From assembly GCF_002005205.3 (NCBI RefSeq), contig NZ_CP019701.2, positions 1,798,001-1,862,000 of the forward strand: DNA of 64,000 nt, in the 5' to 3' direction. Under the pieces are notes generated by a model, which was not told where the DNA came from, made no database searches, and saw nothing but the letters and a program-made list of their open reading frames with translations. The position numbers and the translations under genes were made by a program. This DNA is from Rhizobium rhizogenes (GTDB lineage Bacteria; Pseudomonadota; Alphaproteobacteria; Rhizobiales; Rhizobiaceae). Below are positions 42,739 to 55,372 of the stretch, piece by piece; the stretch's first letter is position 1, and each line of letters opens with the position of its first letter.

Positions 42739-43845
42739 GTGATCTCTCACTGCCGCCGACTGCTTGCTACGACCACCGCAATGGTCATTGCCTCCACCGC
42801 GATCGCTGCCGCCGAGCCGAGCGCCGAACTGATCGCTGCCGCCAAGAAGGAAGGCATGCTGACCACCGTTGCGCTGCCGCATGACTGGTGCGGTTACGGC
42901 GACGTCATCGCCGCCTTCAAGGCGAAGTACCCGGAAATCACCGTCAACGAACTGAACCCCGACGCCGGCTCCGCCGACGAAGTGGAAGCAATCAAGGCAA
43001 ACAAGGACAACAAGGGCCCGCAGGCTCCTGACGTCGTCGACGTCGGCCTCGCTTTCGGTCCGCAGATGAAGGCCGAAGGCCTGCTGCAGCCCTACAAGGT
43101 TTCCACCTGGGACGAAATTCCTGACAACGTCAAGGATGCCGACGGTTACTGGTACGGCGACTATTACGGCGTCATGTCGATGTTCGTGAACAAGGACCTC
43201 GTCACCAACGCTCCCAAGGACTGGGCCGACCTGCTGAAGCCGGAATATTCCGGTCAGGTGGCACTCGCAGGCGATCCGCGCGCTTCCAACCAGGCGATCC
43301 TCGGCGTTCTCGCCGCTGGCCTCTCCACCGGTGCGAAATCCGGCAAGGAAGCCGGTGAAGCCGGCCTGAAGTACTTCGCCGACCTCAACAAGGCCGGTAA
43401 CTTCCTGCCTGTTATCGGCAAGGCTGGCACGCTGGCACAGGGCGCAACCCCGATCATCATCGCCTGGGACTATAACGCCCTGTCCTGGAAGAAGACGCTG
43501 AACGACAACCCGCCGACAGAAGTCGTCGTCCCTGAGAAGGGCGTTCTGGCTGGCGTTTACGTTCAGGGCATCTCCGCTTACGCGCCGCACCCGAACGCCG
43601 CCAAGCTGTGGATGGAACATCTCTATTCCGACGACGGTCAGCTCGGCTGGCTGAAGGGCTATTGCCACCCGATCCGCTTCAACGCCATGGTCAAGGCCGG
43701 CAAGGTTCCGCAGGAACTGATCGACAGCCTGCCGCCGGCAGCAGCCTATGAAAAGGCAATCTTCCCGACACTCGAGGAAGTTGACGCCAACAAGGCCGCC
43801 GTCACGGCCGGCTGGGACAGCGTCGTTGGCGCAAACGTGAAGTAA
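42739..43845 (+). CDS. ABC importer, periplasmic substrate-binding protein
   Basis: Iron(III)/2-aminoethylphosphonate/polyamine-type solute binding protein (SBP type 1/6), 368 residues. GTG start behind GAGGAG; signal peptide MISHCRRLLATTTAMVIAST cut after IAAA. The product contains ELIAAAKKEGMLTTVALPHDWCGYGDVIAAF and PDVVDVGLAFGPQMKAEGLL, typical of the group. Substrate not determined: candidates are iron, AEP, thiamine-like or opine-type compounds. Followed by a terminator and then the two permeases and ATPase of the same importer. Confidence 0.9.
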   Translation: MISHCRRLLATTTAMVIASTAIAAAEPSAELIAAAKKEGMLTTVALPHDWCGYGDVIAAFKAKYPEITVNELNPDAGSADEVEAIKANKDNKGPQAPDVVDVGLAFGPQMKAEGLLQPYKVSTWDEIPDNVKDADGYWYGDYYGVMSMFVNKDLVTNAPKDWADLLKPEYSGQVALAGDPRASNQAILGVLAAGLSTGAKSGKEAGEAGLKYFADLNKAGNFLPVIGKAGTLAQGATPIIIAWDYNALSWKKTLNDNPPTEVVVPEKGVLAGVYVQGISAYAPHPNAAKLWMEHLYSDDGQLGWLKGYCHPIRFNAMVKAGKVPQELIDSLPPAAAYEKAIFPTLEEVDANKAAVTAGWDSVVGANVK

Positions 43846-43857
43846 ACTGTTGAAAAC

Positions 43858-43895
43858 GCACCCCGGCCGATCAAAAAGCCGGGGTGCTTCTTTTA
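43858..43895 (+). terminator. Terminator/attenuator inside ABC operon
   Basis: Stem GCACCCCGGC (43858-43867) / GCCGGGGTGC (43878-43887) with a 10-nt loop followed by TTCTTTTATAATT. It lies between the binding-protein and permease genes, so binding protein would be made in excess. Confidence 0.85.
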
Positions 43896-43948
43896 TAATT
43901 AAACCTTAAGACACAGACCGTTTTAAAAACGGCGTTTGGGGACAAGGC

Positions 43949-44833
43949 ATGCCATCAACCAACACCGGCGGACCATCCGACGCGGGCAGAAAGTTGCCGT
44001 TGCACTGGATAGGCGTCGTACCTTTCGCCGTCTTTGTTCTGCTGTTTCTGATCATGCCGACGATGAAGATCGTGATCGGCGCTTTCCAGCGTCCTGATGG
44101 CAGCTTCACGCTGGAAAACATCACCGGGCTCTTCACCTCCTCCATCCTCGCGGCCTACTGGATTTCGATCAAGATCAGCCTCGCCTCGGCGGCTCTGGGC
44201 TGCCTGATCGGTTTTGCCGTGGCCGCCGCCGTCGTGCTGGGCGGCCTGCCGCAGCGCATTCGCGGACCGCTTCTGACCTTTTCGGGCGTCGCCTCGCAAT
44301 TTGCCGGCGTGCCGCTGGCCTTCGCCTTCATCGCCACGCTCGGCCCGGTCGGCCTGCTCACCGTCTTCCTGAAGACGCAGGTTGGCATCGATCTTCGGCT
44401 CCTCGGCTTCAACATCCTGTCCTTCTGGGGCCTGACGGTCACCTATCTGTTCTTCCAGATTCCCCTGATGATCCTCATCATCACGCCGGCACTGGACGGG
44501 CTGAAGCGCGAATGGCGCGAGGCTGCGGAAATTCTCGGCGCCACCGGCCTGCAATACTGGCGCATGGTGGCCTTTCCCATCCTGCTGCCATCGCTGCTCG
44601 GCACCATGTCGCTGCTCTTCGCCAACGCCTTCGGCGCCGTGGCAACCGCAATCGCGCTCACCGGCTCCTCGCTCAACATCGTGCCGATCCTGCTCTTCGC
44701 GCAGATCCGCGGCGACGTTCTCGGCAATCCGCATCTTGGTTACGCACTCGCCTTCGGCATGATCGTCGTTACCGGCATCGCCAATGCGCTTTATATCTGG
44801 CTGCGCGCCCGCAGCGAAAGGTGGCTGAAATGA
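43949..44833 (+). CDS. ABC importer permease 1
   Basis: 294-residue inner-membrane permease with six predicted spans and the EAA loop REAAEILGATGLQYWRMVAFPILLPSL. N-terminal span GVVPFAVFVLLFLIMPTMKIV. Partner of the adjacent permease and ATPase; overlaps the next start by 4 nt (ATGA). Confidence 0.92.
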   Translation: MPSTNTGGPSDAGRKLPLHWIGVVPFAVFVLLFLIMPTMKIVIGAFQRPDGSFTLENITGLFTSSILAAYWISIKISLASAALGCLIGFAVAAAVVLGGLPQRIRGPLLTFSGVASQFAGVPLAFAFIATLGPVGLLTVFLKTQVGIDLRLLGFNILSFWGLTVTYLFFQIPLMILIITPALDGLKREWREAAEILGATGLQYWRMVAFPILLPSLLGTMSLLFANAFGAVATAIALTGSSLNIVPILLFAQIRGDVLGNPHLGYALAFGMIVVTGIANALYIWLRARSERWLK

Positions 44834-45612
44834 AGCGGTTCTTCGCCTGGGGCGCGCTGATCTTCGGCCTCCTGTATTTCGCCCTGCCGCTGATCGGCAT
44901 GACCAATTTCTCGCTGAAAATGCGGCGCGGCGAATATTCCTTCGACGCCTATGGCAAGGTGCTGACCGATCCGCGTTTCCAGGAAACCTTCAGCTATTCG
45001 GTGGTGATGGCGCTGTTCACCATCGTTTTCGGGGTCCTGCTGGTCGTGCCCACCGCCTATTGGGTACGGCTGAAACTGCCGGGCCTGCGGCCCTATATCG
45101 AATTCATCACGCTTTTGCCGCTCGTCATTCCGGCCATCGTCATCGTCTTCGGTTATATCAGGCTTTACAACACCTCCAGCTGGCTGCCGCTGACCGGCAC
45201 GACCTCCGGCACCAACCTGCTCTTGATGTTCGGTTATGCCACGCTCGCTTTGCCTTATATGTACCGTGCCGTCGATACGGGCCTCAGAACCATCGATGTC
45301 TCGACGCTGACGGAAGCCGCCCAAAGCCTCGGGGCCGGCTGGACGACCATCCTGTCGCGCATCATCCTGCCCAATGTTCTGGTCGCCGTGCTGTCAGGCG
45401 CGTTCTTGACCTTCGCCATCGTCATCGGTGAATTCACCATGGCGGCCCTTTTGAACCGCCCGGCCTTTGGCCCCTACATGCAGCTGCTCGGCGCCAACCG
45501 CGCCTATGAACCGGCCGCACTTGCCGTGATTTCCTTCGGCATCACCTGGGGTTGCCTGGGTCTGATCCAACTCGTTTCACGCTACCAGAAGGGCGCGCCT
45601 CCCAAGGCCTGA
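44830..45612 (+). CDS. ABC importer permease 2
   Basis: 260-residue permease, start at 44830 in the ATGA overlap; the longer frame from 44512 lies over permease 1 and is not real. The EAA loop reads TEAAQSLGAGWTTILSRIILPNVLVAV. Forms a heterodimeric channel with permease 1. Confidence 0.92.
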   Translation: MKRFFAWGALIFGLLYFALPLIGMTNFSLKMRRGEYSFDAYGKVLTDPRFQETFSYSVVMALFTIVFGVLLVVPTAYWVRLKLPGLRPYIEFITLLPLVIPAIVIVFGYIRLYNTSSWLPLTGTTSGTNLLLMFGYATLALPYMYRAVDTGLRTIDVSTLTEAAQSLGAGWTTILSRIILPNVLVAVLSGAFLTFAIVIGEFTMAALLNRPAFGPYMQLLGANRAYEPAALAVISFGITWGCLGLIQLVSRYQKGAPPKA

Positions 45613-45625
45613 GGACAATATTTTC

Positions 45626-46684
45626 ATGAGCTTTTTGACACTTAGCAACATCAAGAAATCCTTCGGCTCCGTGCAGGTCGTGCATGATTTCAACATGGCC
45701 ATCGAAAAGGGCGAATTCGTCTCCTTCCTCGGGCCGTCGGGCTGCGGCAAGACCACCGTGCTGCGCATGATCGCCGGTTTCGAAATCCCGAGCGGCGGAT
45801 CGATCGTCATCAATGGCAAGGACCAGACGGCGCTGCGGCCCAACCAGCGCAATATCGGCATGGTGTTCCAGGCCTATGCGCTGTTCCCGAACATGAATGT
45901 CTATGAAAACGTCGCCTTCGGCCTGAAAGTCGCCGGCAAGCCGAAAGCCGAGATCGACGCCCGCGTGAAGGAAATGCTCCAGCTCATCCATCTGGAACAT
46001 CTGGCCGACCGTTATCCCTATCAGATGTCGGGCGGCCAGCAGCAGCGCGTGGCGCTGGCCCGCGCTCTGGCCCCGAAGCCGGAAGTACTTTTGCTCGACG
46101 AGCCGCTCTCCGCGCTCGACGCCAAGATCCGCGTATCGCTGCGCGAGGAAATCCGCCAGATCCAGCAAAAGCTCGGCATCACCACCATTTTCGTGACCCA
46201 CGATCAGGAAGAGGCCCTGTCGATTTCCGACCGCATCGTCGTGATGAATTCCGGCCGCGCCGACCAGATCGGCTCGCCCTTCGATATCTACAACAAGCCC
46301 GCAACCCGTTTCGTCGCCTCCTTCGTCGGTACGCTCAACCTTATCGATGCCACCGTCGTCGATTCCTCGTCCAACACCATCCGTGTCGGTGAGCAGCAGA
46401 TCACCCTGCACAAGCCGGTCGATGCAGCAAACGGCGAAAAACTCACCCTCGCGCTTCGCCCGGAAGCGGGTTCGCTTGGCAGCGACGCGAAAGGCGATGT
46501 CGCCATTTCCGGCACCGTCACCTCCAGCCAGTTCCTCGGTTCCGTCATCCGCACCCGTCTCGATCTCGGTGGTTCGACCCTGTCTTTCGACATGTTCAAT
46601 GATCCCGGCACCGCGCCGCCTGCCCTTGGTGAGCAGGTGACGCTCAAATTCGCAGCGGGCGATCTTATGGTGATCAAGGATTAA
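45626..46684 (+). CDS. ABC importer ATPase
   Basis: 352-residue ATPase of the PotA/FbpC type: Walker A LGPSGCGKTTVLR, Q-loop, signature SGGQQQRVALARAL, Walker B LLLDEPLSALD, H-loop VTHDQEEAL, and a C-terminal TOBE-like regulatory domain (about 260-345). Thirteen bases after permease 2. This completes the importer. PotA-type ATPases couple polyamine, iron or phosphonate systems. Confidence 0.94.
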   Translation: MSFLTLSNIKKSFGSVQVVHDFNMAIEKGEFVSFLGPSGCGKTTVLRMIAGFEIPSGGSIVINGKDQTALRPNQRNIGMVFQAYALFPNMNVYENVAFGLKVAGKPKAEIDARVKEMLQLIHLEHLADRYPYQMSGGQQQRVALARALAPKPEVLLLDEPLSALDAKIRVSLREEIRQIQQKLGITTIFVTHDQEEALSISDRIVVMNSGRADQIGSPFDIYNKPATRFVASFVGTLNLIDATVVDSSSNTIRVGEQQITLHKPVDAANGEKLTLALRPEAGSLGSDAKGDVAISGTVTSSQFLGSVIRTRLDLGGSTLSFDMFNDPGTAPPALGEQVTLKFAAGDLMVIKD

Positions 46685-47090
46685 AGCGCTATTGGCGAAA
46701 GAGGGCATTTCCGCTTTACCCAAACATAGTATACGACGCGAAGATTTCCTGCACCGGGGTACCGCCCTATCCGTCATACCGGCCTTGAGCCGGTATCCAG
46801 TCGATGCACGTCTGTGCGGCGGGAAGAGCCCTTTCAGCCCAAGGACTTGGGCTGGCTGGATACCGGCTCGAGGCCGGTATGACGGAAGAGGGAAGCGTCA
46901 CGAACCCCGACGATAGTCGAGCCTGTTTTACGGGTCCAACATAACTGTTGTGTACTGTGTCCCCAAAAAGCAAGAACTCTCTCTATCTGTTTTTCGCTCT
47001 TCCAGACGCAAAACCGCTTCGCACTTTTTCTGGAAATGCTCTAAGAGCAGGTACAGGTTAGAACCCGCCTTCCAGTGATATGAGGCCATG
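46685..47090. other. Intergenic region with compound palindrome
   Basis: About 400 bp without a gene. Most of it is the 115-bp repeat at 46771-46885. The rest contains a TCTCTCTA stretch and the ribosome binding site TGAGG of the zinc alcohol dehydrogenase. Confidence 0.6.
46771..46885. repeat. 115-bp compound palindrome (two REP-like hairpins)
   Basis: Starts CCGTCATACCGGC-CTTGA-GCCGGTATCCAG and ends with the near mirror CTGGATACCGGC-TCGAG-GCCGGTATGACGG; each half is a hairpin and the halves are inverted. The inner part has another stem (AGCCCAAGGACTTGGGCT). The outer arms are related to the single palindrome at 24346-24376. Confidence 0.85.
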
Positions 47091-48134
47091 ATGCGCGCGC
47101 TTTTTTACGAACTGTTCGGCGAGACCCCTGTTGTCGCATCGCTGCCCGATCCGGAACCGGCCGATGGCGGCGTGGTCATCGAGGTAAAGGCAACAGGCCT
47201 CTGCCGCAGCGACTGGCACGGCTGGATGGGGCATGATCCGGATATCCGCCTGCCGCATGTTCCCGGCCACGAATTCGCCGGCGTCATCGCCGCAGTCGGC
47301 AAGAACGTCACCCGCTTCAAGACCGGCGACCGTGTCACCGTGCCTTTCGTTTCCGGCTGCGGCCACTGCCATGAGTGCCGCTCCGGCAACCAGCAGGTCT
47401 GCGAAGCGCAGTTCCAGCCCGGCTTCACCCATTGGGGTTCGTTTGCCGAATATGTCGCCATCGATTATGCCGACCAGAACCTCGTGCATCTGCCGGAGTC
47501 CATGAGCTACGCCACCGCCGCCGGTCTCGGCTGCCGGTTTGCCACGTCTTTCCGGGCCGTGACCGATCAGGGACGCCTGAAGGGTGGCGAATGGCTGGCC
47601 GTCCACGGCTGTGGCGGCGTCGGTCTCTCCGCCATCATGATCGGCGCGGGTCTCGGCGCGCAAGTCGTCGCCATCGACATTGCCGAAGACAAGCTTGAAC
47701 TCGCCCGCCAGCTCGGCGCGACCGCGACGATCAACAGCCGCTCGGTCGCCGATGTTTCGGAAGCAGTACGCGAAGTGACGGGCGGCGGCGCGCATGTGTC
47801 AATCGACGCGCTCGGCCACCCGCAGACCTGCTGCAATTCCATCAGCAACCTGCGCCGGCGCGGACGCCACGTGCAGGTGGGCCTGATGCTGGCCGATCAC
47901 GCCATGCCCGCCATCCCCATGGCGCGGGTCATCGCCCACGAACTGGAGATCTATGGCAGCCACGGCATGCAGGCATGGCGTTACGAGGACATGCTGGCCA
48001 TGATCGAAAGCGGCAAGCTTGCGCCGGAAAAACTGATCGGCCGCCACATCACCCTCACCGAGGCTGCAACCGCCCTGCCCGCCATGGACAGCTTCACGGA
48101 AAGCGGCATCAGCATCATCGACCGGTTCGAATAG
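47091..48134 (+). CDS. Zinc-dependent medium-chain alcohol dehydrogenase
   Basis: 347-residue NAD-dependent MDR dehydrogenase. Catalytic zinc ligands in [12 protein letters not shown] and [12 protein letters not shown], structural zinc cysteines in [15 protein letters not shown], nucleotide motif [19 protein letters not shown]. Two ATGs (47088, 47091) follow GAGG; the second has better spacing. Substrate unknown; the [10 protein letters not shown] variant occurs in threonine/sorbitol/alcohol dehydrogenase relatives. Confidence 0.92.
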   Translation: MRALFYELFGETPVVASLPDPEPADGGVVIEVKATGLCRSDWHGWMGHDPDIRLPHVPGHEFAGVIAAVGKNVTRFKTGDRVTVPFVSGCGHCHECRSGNQQVCEAQFQPGFTHWGSFAEYVAIDYADQNLVHLPESMSYATAAGLGCRFATSFRAVTDQGRLKGGEWLAVHGCGGVGLSAIMIGAGLGAQVVAIDIAEDKLELARQLGATATINSRSVADVSEAVREVTGGGAHVSIDALGHPQTCCNSISNLRRRGRHVQVGLMLADHAMPAIPMARVIAHELEIYGSHGMQAWRYEDMLAMIESGKLAPEKLIGRHITLTEAATALPAMDSFTESGISIIDRFE

Positions 48135-48176
48135 CACCATCCCCCAACCATCTGAGGTCCGGGGGTTTCGTCTTGT

Positions 48177-48815
48177 TCATGCACCCCTGCGCCCGAACAC
48201 CCGGACCGGAGCGTCTGCCCGAGAAGATACATGGACCGACGATGCTGCCGGGATACGCGCCGCGTGATCCGTCTGGCTATCACGCCATTGACGGTTCAGC
48301 AGCTGTTTCTTGCGGACCTCCAGCGGGTCGGGGACCTCCTCCTGCTGCTTATTTTCCGTGGCTGCGGAGGTTGTCGCCGATCGCGAAATCCACCGGGCAA
48401 CTTGTATCCCCTTGTGAACAAGCACAAAAATACCAACAATTGCGACCGCTACAATAATCACGAGGTTCCAGGGCGCGTCGCTACCCCTTGCCGCCCTCTC
48501 CATGCGGTCTTTTGTCGTCGGATCAAAACCAAGCGTCGCCTTCAGCCCGGCAATATCCGCATCGCTGAGCCTGCTGTACCGCTCACCACGATACAGCACA
48601 TAACCGCTCCTATCCCCGCTGTTGAGATAACCAAGGTCGAATGCTTCCCCGTCGCGAAGAAAAGGCTCGTTGTCCGGCAGGTCATAAACGAGATCGATGG
48701 TCTCGCCGCCGCCAAATCCGGGTATGGCAAAAAAACGAGACTTCCGCGCCTCGGCTTCGCTCACGAATATCGCGGAAAATAGAACCGCGACCGAAAAAAG
48801 CGCAATATGCTTCAT
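48177..48815 (-). CDS. Hypothetical secreted/membrane protein
   Basis: 212-residue protein I do not recognise. A signal peptide (MKHIALFSVAVLFSAIFVSEAEA) is followed by a conserved-looking periplasmic segment rich in Gly/Asp (FGGGETIDLVYDLPDNEPFLRDGEAFDLGY), then one membrane helix (NLVIIVAVAIVGIFVLVHKG) and a polar, Gln/Arg-rich C-terminal tail. Topology suggests a small membrane-anchored periplasmic protein. No neighbouring gene names a role. Confidence 0.7.
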   Translation of the reverse strand: MKHIALFSVAVLFSAIFVSEAEARKSRFFAIPGFGGGETIDLVYDLPDNEPFLRDGEAFDLGYLNSGDRSGYVLYRGERYSRLSDADIAGLKATLGFDPTTKDRMERAARGSDAPWNLVIIVAVAIVGIFVLVHKGIQVARWISRSATTSAATENKQQEEVPDPLEVRKKQLLNRQWRDSQTDHAARIPAASSVHVSSRADAPVRVFGRRGA

Positions 48816-49150
48816 TCATCCTCTCCAAAAACAATGAGAATGACGACAACTGGCATTGTTGAATTAATTTGAAGTTTATACTCAAGGTAACATCTTAATA
48901 TTAGATAGTTTATTGAAGATAAATAGTATATTTTAGAATCATTACTCAATTTACGCCATACTAAATTATAATAACATTGATTTCTAACGAGGCGGCACGG
49001 CGTATTTCCGCCACCACCGCAAACCATTGGCGCGAACAGTGCCCCACGTTAAGCTGTAATCACACGCAATTGCTTTGAGACTCGGGCCATGATGATGCGA
49101 CAGAGCGCGACGTCGGTGAACATGACGGATTAGATGCAAGGACCGCAAAG
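48816..49150. other. AT-rich intergenic gap
   Basis: About 335 bp, clearly more AT-rich than the flanks, especially 48860-48990 with runs such as AATTAATTTGAAGTTTATAC. No supported gene or RNA is visible. It probably holds the promoters of the divergent hypothetical and AAA genes; the drop in GC could mark acquired DNA. Confidence 0.6.
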
Positions 49151-49927
49151 ATGCTGTTTCTCGACAGCGTGACCATGAAGGAAACCCCGGGCGGGAGGGA
49201 CGAATATCCCTTCTCGGTTCCGGCGCTGCGCCATCTGGAGCGCCTTGAATTCAAGACGCCGATCACCTTTTTCGCCGGCAATAACGGTTCCGGCAAGTCG
49301 ACACTTCTGGAAGGGCTGGCGGCGGGAATGACGGCCTATGCCATCGGCAACCATGGTCAGGTTTCAGGCGATATCTACCTTCAGCACGCCGGGACCGTGG
49401 CAAAAGCCTTCTATTTCGCCCGCAGGAAATATCCGAAAATCCGCATGTTCATGCGTGCGGAAGATGTGCTCGGCTATATACGCCGGCTGAACGAGGAGAC
49501 GCTGGACGATTTTCGCTGGGAGCGGGAAAAGGCCGAGAAAAAAGGCGAGGACTTTCCCGAGGAAACCCCGGAGACGTTTCGCACCATCGTCAGAAACAAT
49601 GCCATCGACCAACGATCGCATGGTGAAGGGTTTCTCGACATCATGCAGCAGCGGCTGCACGGTGCCGGCCTCTATTTTCTCGACGAACCCGAAAGCCCGC
49701 TTTCGCCACAGAAGCAGCTGGAACTGGCGGCCATTATCCGTCATGCGGCCGATGGCGGCGGGCAATTGATCATCGCCACCCATTCGCCGGTCCTTTTGGC
49801 CATTCCCGAAGCGACAATCTATTATTTCGATGAGAACGGCATCACCGAACGCCTGTATGACGAACTGGAGAATATCTCTTTCCTGCGGCGTTTTCTCGAT
49901 CGTCCATCGAAATACCTCAGCGATTGA
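49151..49927 (+). CDS. AAA/ABC-type ATPase
   Basis: 258-residue soluble ATPase of the SMC/ABC-type AAA group. Walker A FFAGNNGSGKSTLLEGLAAG near residue 43, Walker B LYFLDEPESPLS near 175, H-loop LIIATHSPVLL. The signature region is hidden in the central helices (QRSHGEGFLDIM), a Rad50-like SxGE pattern. Such stand-alone proteins occur in DNA repair, defence or stress contexts, but nothing here links it to any. Next to an AT-rich gap and followed by an unrelated transporter. Confidence 0.85.
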   Translation: MLFLDSVTMKETPGGRDEYPFSVPALRHLERLEFKTPITFFAGNNGSGKSTLLEGLAAGMTAYAIGNHGQVSGDIYLQHAGTVAKAFYFARRKYPKIRMFMRAEDVLGYIRRLNEETLDDFRWEREKAEKKGEDFPEETPETFRTIVRNNAIDQRSHGEGFLDIMQQRLHGAGLYFLDEPESPLSPQKQLELAAIIRHAADGGGQLIIATHSPVLLAIPEATIYYFDENGITERLYDELENISFLRRFLDRPSKYLSD

Positions 49928-50005
49928 GCATCGATAAGGCTTGAAATCACGCCGCGCTTGGCCCATGCCCATAAGTAATATGTAATTAGAAAAAGAAGCA
50001 GGCTC

Positions 50006-51337
50006 ATGTCTCCCACCACCACACCGGCGGCAGCCCGGCCCCTCAATGGTCAGGATTACAGAACTCTCGGTCTTTCGGCCCTCGGCGGTGCGCTCGAATT
50101 TTACGATTTCATCATTTTCGTATTTTTCGCCACCGTCATCGGCCATCTGTTCTTCCCGCCGGAAATGCCCGACTGGCTGGTCATGATCCAGACCTTCGGC
50201 ATCTTCGCCGCCGGTTATCTGGTGCGGCCGCTGGGCGGCATCGTGCTCGCCCACTATGGCGACCGGTATGGCCGCAAGCGCGTCTTCGCCTTCTCCATCC
50301 TCCTGATGGCGCTTTCCACGCTGGGCATGGCGCTGATGCCAACCTATGCCACCATCGGCGTGGCGGCACCCATCCTGCTCATCATCCTGCGCATGCTGCA
50401 GGGCGCAGCCATCGGCGGGGAAGTACCGGGCGCCTGGACCTTCGTTGCCGAGCACGTGCCCTTCCGACGCGTCGGCCTCGCCTGCGGTTTCCTCACATCG
50501 GGTCTTTCCTTCGGCATCATGCTGGGATCGCTGATCGCCTTTGCCATCAACTCGCTCTTTTCGCCGGAAGATGTTGCCGGTTATGCCTGGCGTATTCCCT
50601 TCCTGCTCGGCGGCATTTTCGGCCTGATCGCCGTTTATCTGCGCCGCTGGCTGGAAGAGACGCCGATCTTCACCGAGATGAAGAAATCGAAGTCGCTGAC
50701 GGACAGGCTGCCGCTCGGGCTGGTCCTGAAGCACCATATGCGCGGCGTGATCATCTCCGCCCTGCTCACCTGGGTTCTCTCGGCCGCCATCGTGGTGACC
50801 ACGCTGATGACGGCCACCTTCCTGCAGAAGCTTTATGGCTATAGCCCGACTCAGGCTCTGGCCGGCACCAGCTTCGGCACGCTGTTCCTCATTTTCGGCG
50901 TCATCATCGCCGGCGCACTGATCGACCGTGTCGGCTCCGGCGTCTTCTTCATGGGCGCCAGCATCTTCTTCGGCATCGCCACCTTCACCTTCTACAGCTA
51001 TGCCGGCACCTCGCTCGAAACCATGTTCATTCTTTACGGCGTGATGGGCCTTTCAGTCGGCATGGCGGGGGCCGTGCCCTATGTCATGGTCCGCGCCTTC
51101 CCGGCATCGGTCCGCTTCTCCGGCCTCTCCTTCGCCTACAACGTCTCTTATGCCGTCTTCGGCGGGCTGACGCCGATCGGAGTGACGACCGCGCTTGCCC
51201 TCAATCCCATGGCCCATGCCTGGTATCTGGTCTTCATCGCCGTGCTCGCCTTCTGCATTGGCCTTTACCTCTATTTGCGCGGCAGCGAGGTTGAGAGCCA
51301 TGTCGGCATCGAGGAACTGGCGGCGCTAAGATCGTAA
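50006..51337 (+). CDS. MHS-family MFS transporter
   Basis: 443-residue major facilitator of the metabolite:H+ symporter group (proline/betaine, citrate, shikimate-like): ALEFYDFIIFVFFATVIGHLFFP, the FGIFAAGYLVRPLGGIVLAHYGDRYGRKR signature, and GAAIGGEVPGAWTFVAEHVPFRRVGLACG (quoted in parts). About 12 membrane spans. The substrate is not deducible. Ends at the strong bidirectional terminator shared with metH. Confidence 0.9.
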   Translation: MSPTTTPAAARPLNGQDYRTLGLSALGGALEFYDFIIFVFFATVIGHLFFPPEMPDWLVMIQTFGIFAAGYLVRPLGGIVLAHYGDRYGRKRVFAFSILLMALSTLGMALMPTYATIGVAAPILLIILRMLQGAAIGGEVPGAWTFVAEHVPFRRVGLACGFLTSGLSFGIMLGSLIAFAINSLFSPEDVAGYAWRIPFLLGGIFGLIAVYLRRWLEETPIFTEMKKSKSLTDRLPLGLVLKHHMRGVIISALLTWVLSAAIVVTTLMTATFLQKLYGYSPTQALAGTSFGTLFLIFGVIIAGALIDRVGSGVFFMGASIFFGIATFTFYSYAGTSLETMFILYGVMGLSVGMAGAVPYVMVRAFPASVRFSGLSFAYNVSYAVFGGLTPIGVTTALALNPMAHAWYLVFIAVLAFCIGLYLYLRGSEVESHVGIEELAALRS

Positions 51338-51351
51338 GCGCAACGGCCAAC

Positions 51352-51382
51352 AAAAAAGCGCGGGCAGAACCCGCGCTTTTTT
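51352..51382. terminator. Bidirectional terminator between MHS transporter and metH
   Basis: AAAAAAGCGCGGG / CCCGCGCTTTTTT, a 13-bp stem with a CAGAA loop; both strands end in a T-run, serving the two convergent genes. Confidence 0.92.
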
Positions 51383-51406
51383 GTTACGGCAACGACGCCC
51401 GAAACA

Positions 51407-55180
<3,774 letters not shown>

Positions 55181-55226
55181 GGGCACACTCCTCATTTCGA
55201 TTTGCAAGATCGCAAGCCGTCAAGTC

Positions 55227-55246
55227 ACATAAAGATATGTTTATGT
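55227..55246. promoter_or_regulatory. Palindromic operator, SahR-type (metH)
   Basis: ACATAAAGATATGTTTATGT, a 20-bp palindrome with one mismatched pair, 47-66 bp upstream of the preferred metH start. It shares ATAAAGAT with the perfect palindrome at 21455-21470. Confidence 0.75.
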
Positions 55247-55372
55247 CAATATATCTTCAAGGGACAGGCATGGCTTTGTGTCATTGCGGCAGGTTACGAA
55301 ATTTCACTGACAGATGACAGGTTTATACGGCAAGGATATAAGCCGAAGCAGCAAACCGCATGGAGGACGAGA

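Noticed and set aside
45542..46777. 411-codon minus-strand frame opposite the ABC ATPase
   Set aside because: Antisense shadow of an ATPase with full Walker and signature motifs.
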